Assembly (NCBI RefSeq): GCF_905220705.1
Contig: NZ_CAJNAT010000014.1
Span: forward strand, 62,001 to 126,000
Length of the DNA: 64,000 bases
Direction of reading: 5' to 3'
Source: Paraburkholderia domus
GTDB taxonomy: Bacteria; Pseudomonadota; Gammaproteobacteria; Burkholderiales; Burkholderiaceae
The translations under genes and the position numbers were made by a program. Of the stretch, positions 61,627-64,000 are shown piece after piece. Positions within the stretch are counted from its first letter, which is position 1. Every line of letters starts with the position of its first letter. Under the pieces are notes generated by a model. It searched no databases. It was not told where the DNA came from and saw only the letters and a list, made by a program, of their open reading frames with translations.

Positions 61627-61893
61627 TTAGCAAAGCTCTGCGGTGGCCACCCACGTCATCTTTTCGAACTGCCGGAGAACGGTGTTCAGCGACCCGGAGA
61701 ACGTTTCAGCAAACCATATCGTTATGTCCTCAGAACCGCGTTCGCTGTTGGTCACAATCTGGACGCGCTCGATGTCACGGGCGACCGGCATCAGCACCTG
61801 CCAGACCGCGGCGACCCGCATGCCGCCGCTCCTCGTACGAACCGTGATCTGATGGCCTGTGGCCTTTAATAGCCCGGCAATTTCCGGTGTCAT
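61627..61893 (-). CDS. Small hypothetical protein
   Basis: 88 residues, not recognised. It looks like a small alpha/beta protein: HQITVRTRSGGMRVAAVWQV, IERVQIVTNSERGSEDITIW and a helical end LNTVLRQFEKMTWVATAELC. GAGAGGG 7 bases before ATG 61893 supports this start over 61977. It is in the same direction as the small membrane protein upstream and phaB. Confidence 0.5.
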   Translation of the reverse strand: MTPEIAGLLKATGHQITVRTRSGGMRVAAVWQVLMPVARDIERVQIVTNSERGSEDITIWFAETFSGSLNTVLRQFEKMTWVATAELC

Positions 61894-61946
61894 CCTCCAG
61901 CCCTCTCTCTGATGTGTTTGTCTTGTCATCCGCACGGGCGGTGCGA

Positions 61947-62105
61947 TCACATTCGCCCACGCGTTTGATGCCACCACTCATGACGATTCAAGTGTCGTAG
62001 CAGTCTTGCCCGTCTCCGCTCACGGCGATAGTGACCAATCATCATGAGCAGCGCGATACTGAGGGCCGAGCCCCCGATGATCAGGCCCATCCAGGTTTCA
62101 CTCAT
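61947..62105 (-). CDS. Small single-span membrane protein
   Basis: 52 residues. One hydrophobic segment (MGLIIGGSALSIALLMMI) is followed by a basic tail (HYRRERRRARLLRHLNRHEW), so the C terminus should face the cytoplasm. AGGAGAGGA precedes ATG 62105. Function unknown; located just downstream of phaB. Confidence 0.55.
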   Translation of the reverse strand: MSETWMGLIIGGSALSIALLMMIGHYRRERRRARLLRHLNRHEWWHQTRGRM

Positions 62106-62201
62106 GACACATTCCTCTCCTGGAAGCACAGGGGTGTTGCGTGAATGGTTCACGCCGGTTCGTGCGGTGCCCCACGCGAACCGGCCGGTGCGCGCGTCGA
62201 G

Positions 62202-62945
62202 TTATTGCATGTGCTGGCCACCGTTGATCGCGATATTGGAGCCGGTCACGAAACCGGCATCATCCGAACACAGATAAAGCACGAGCGCCGCCACTTCCTC
62301 GGGCTTGCCGAGACGCCCCATCGGGATATGTGGCAGGATCTTCGTATCGAGAATCTCCTGCGGAATCGCCGTGACCATCTTCGTCGCGAGGTAACCTGGC
62401 GAAATCGTGTTGACGGTGACTCCTTTGCGCGCCACTTCCAGCGCCAGCGATTTGGTAAAACCGTGCATGCCAGCCTTGGCCGCGGCGTAGTTGGTCTGGC
62501 CGACTGAACCTTTCGAACCGTTGACGGACGAGATGTTGACGATGCGCCCCCAGCCGCGTGCGACCATGTCTTCGCACAACGGCTTGGTCATGTTGAATAC
62601 TGAATCCAGATTGGTGCGAATGACCGCGTCCCAGTTGACCTTGTCCATCTTCCTGAGTGTCATGTCCTGGGTGATCCCGGCGTTGTTCACCAGAATGTCG
62701 ATAGGGCCGACTTCAACCTGAATTCTGGCCACACAGTGCTGGCATGAGTCGTAGTCGGCCACATCAACCGGGTACGCGCGAAAGTTCCGGCCTTGAGTTT
62801 CCATGCTCGCCAACCATTCGGCTGCGCCTGTGTTATTTGGCGAGTGCGTGACTACAACCACGTAACCCGCGTCATGCAGTTTCATACTGATCGCTTCTCC
62901 AAGGCCGCCCATCCCGCCTGTCACTACAGCGATTCGTTTCGTCAT
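62202..62945 (-). CDS. phaB: Acetoacetyl-CoA reductase
   Basis: 247 residues, short-chain dehydrogenase. IAVVTGGMGGLGEAISMKLH is the NADP motif; NNAGITQDMTLRKMDK, ISSVNGSKGSVGQTNYAAAK with the catalytic Ser, Tyr and Lys, and SPGYLATKMV are PhaB-specific. It makes (R)-3-hydroxybutyryl-CoA for polyhydroxybutyrate. A phasin gene lies upstream on the same strand, separated by a hairpin. Confidence 0.92.
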   Translation of the reverse strand: MTKRIAVVTGGMGGLGEAISMKLHDAGYVVVVTHSPNNTGAAEWLASMETQGRNFRAYPVDVADYDSCQHCVARIQVEVGPIDILVNNAGITQDMTLRKMDKVNWDAVIRTNLDSVFNMTKPLCEDMVARGWGRIVNISSVNGSKGSVGQTNYAAAKAGMHGFTKSLALEVARKGVTVNTISPGYLATKMVTAIPQEILDTKILPHIPMGRLGKPEEVAALVLYLCSDDAGFVTGSNIAINGGQHMQ

Positions 62946-63026
62946 CCATTCCGTCCGTGATCGTAATATCTGCGAGGATCATGAATACCCAATGGCCGGC
63001 TCGCACAACCCGCCATTGCTTTGCCA

Positions 63027-63071
63027 CAATGCATTGCCGCCTCCGGACTTGCGGGAGGGGGCAATGCATTG
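63027..63071 (-). terminator. Strong hairpin between phasin gene and phaB
   Basis: CAATGCATTGCC (63027-63038) and GGCAATGCATTG (63060-63071) are perfect complements, and the inner GCCTCC/GGGAGG adds to the stem. It lies 3' of the phasin gene and upstream of phaB. There is no T tract after it on the minus strand, so it could be an RNA-processing or attenuating stem instead of a classical terminator. The remainder of 62946-63190 shows nothing else. Confidence 0.5.
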
Positions 63072-63190
63072 GTTGAACTGCGCGGGTTTTTGTAGGCTTG
63101 TGGTATTGCGCGAATGGAGTCTGATGCGCCGGCGAGCTACAACATGCCGCGCCGGCGGACCGCTCTAAAAATTCCAGATGTCCCGAATGA

Positions 63191-63742
63191 TCAGGCGCGC
63201 GCGCCCGGCTTCGACGCAACGTTCCTGCTGGCTCCGGCGGCGATCGCGGAGACATTGGCCTGCGCGGCTTCTACGACGCTACGGACCGACTTGTGCACCG
63301 CTTCCGCCGTGTCGCTAGCCGTCGAAAACGCCGACTTCACGGCGACGAGAGCCGTCTCTGAACCCGCCGGCGCATGCTTTGCCCAGTTATCGATGCGGGC
63401 CAGTAAGTCGCGGCTGAACTGGTCGTACTGCGCGTCGATGATCTTCGCCGAGGCGGACTGGGCTGCGACCGCAATGTCGTGGACATGCTGCTGGTACGAC
63501 AACGTCTTCCCGGCAGCGGACTGAACAAGGCGCAACGGCGAAACCAGCCAGTCTGCGCTCGCCGTGTCGGAGCTCACTTCCTGCAGACGCGCGACGCTTT
63601 CTGACAGAACGGAGCGCCCCGCCTGCAAGTTAAGTTCGGCCAGCTTCTGCACCCCCTCAAACGCCTCGCTGACGAGCGAAAAGAAGGTTGAAACATTCGA
63701 CTTGTAAAAATGCGTCAACTCCTCAGACGAAAATTCGTTCAT
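63191..63742 (-). CDS. phaP: Phasin family protein
   Basis: 183 residues, almost entirely helical with no Cys and many Ala/Ser. EELTHFYKSNVSTFFSLVSE and FEGVQKLAELNLQAGRSVLS give the phasin pattern. Phasins coat polyhydroxyalkanoate granules. AGGAGAGAC lies before ATG 63742. The 258 bases beyond it (63743-64000) contain the promoter region and no gene I can support. Confidence 0.85.
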   Translation of the reverse strand: MNEFSSEELTHFYKSNVSTFFSLVSEAFEGVQKLAELNLQAGRSVLSESVARLQEVSSDTASADWLVSPLRLVQSAAGKTLSYQQHVHDIAVAAQSASAKIIDAQYDQFSRDLLARIDNWAKHAPAGSETALVAVKSAFSTASDTAEAVHKSVRSVVEAAQANVSAIAAGASRNVASKPGARA

Positions 63743-64000
63743 TGTCTCTCCTGGGTTAATGTTTGAAACACCCTACTCCGCCGGTTGCGCAGGCCATTAA
63801 TTATCTGACTGCGGGTCCGCCGGATTTTCAATCCGAAAGTTATAGTTAGTATTGCGAATTGATGCAATGCACTCCAACCCAGATCGAAACCTCTGGCCCG
63901 ACATCCAACATCCAGCTGATGCAACGTTGCGCGATTCTGACCACCGCGTCGCGCCCGCCTGGTCAGGCATGACACTCGATTTGCCTGGCCGCGCCACTGG

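Noticed and set aside
63739..63975. 78-codon frame upstream of the phasin gene on the minus strand
   Set aside because: It covers the phasin promoter and ribosome site region, has no family pattern and overlaps the phasin start.
1..64000. CRISPR array, tRNA or rRNA genes
   Set aside because: No regularly spaced short repeats and no cloverleaf or rRNA-like stretches were seen on either strand by reading; a covariance-model search would be decisive.

Overview
The window is GC-rich, densely coded and typical of a Burkholderiaceae replicon, most likely Paraburkholderia or Caballeronia and probably a secondary chromosome or megaplasmid. Signs of this are the many LysR regulators, MHS/AAHS-type transporters, OmpC-like porins, a DUF4148 protein, ISKra4/IS5 elements and a phaB-phasin pair. 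It is an accessory region made of catabolic blocks separated by decayed genes and IS remnants. I see no rRNA, tRNA or CRISPR array.

Region 1 (1-10110) is an indole-3-acetate (auxin) degradation locus of the iac type. It holds the 3' end of iacA, then iacG, iacF, iacC, iacD, iacB, iacI, iacH and a truncated iacE. Interspersed are an EthD-like protein, a LysR regulator and a fused double tautomerase. Decay is visible: an MFS gene with most of its middle missing, a LysR gene that lost its DNA-binding helix, and iacE cut after 40 codons.

Region 2 (10376-20604) holds a DUF4148 protein, an alpha/beta-hydrolase pseudogene, three AbgB-like M20 amidohydrolases, a LysR regulator, a quinone-oxidoreductase-like MDR, an MFS transporter and a second EthD-like protein. 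A divergent promoter plus the start of a LysR gene occurs twice (13031 and 15127), the second copy decayed.

Region 3 (20879-36002) starts with a porin, a dead porin, an aromatic-acid transporter, a TetR regulator and a dead TetR. A co-directional run of twelve genes follows (26537-36002): Rieske oxygenase, small unknown protein, two cupins, FAD ferredoxin reductase, SnoaL-like protein, PyrK-like reductase, class 1B dihydroorotate-dehydrogenase-like protein, Rieske ferredoxin, asparaginase-like amidase, EthD-like protein and maleate-isomerase-like protein. Two of the enzymes have changed substrate-pocket residues. This is the best candidate for an undescribed pathway, plausibly for a nitrogen-containing aromatic or heterocycle that ends at a maleamate/maleate-type intermediate.

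Region 4 (36030-47340) lies between a dead ISKra4-like element and an IS5-like element. It holds two MHS transporters, an RraA-like protein, a class II aldolase, a hydroxyacid dehydrogenase, a LysR regulator, a carbamoylase-type amidohydrolase and a CitE-like lyase. Three of its transcription units share a promoter core, which suggests one regulon.

Region 5 (47254-61085) has a TniQ-like remnant and an inverted repeat. Then comes a sugar operon: ROK regulator with a 31-bp palindromic operator, ABC ATPase, permease, binding protein, pgi, PfkB kinase, zwf, aldose epimerase, gapN and a truncated pyk. Region 6 (61187-63742) has small genes, phaB and a phasin for polyhydroxyalkanoate metabolism.
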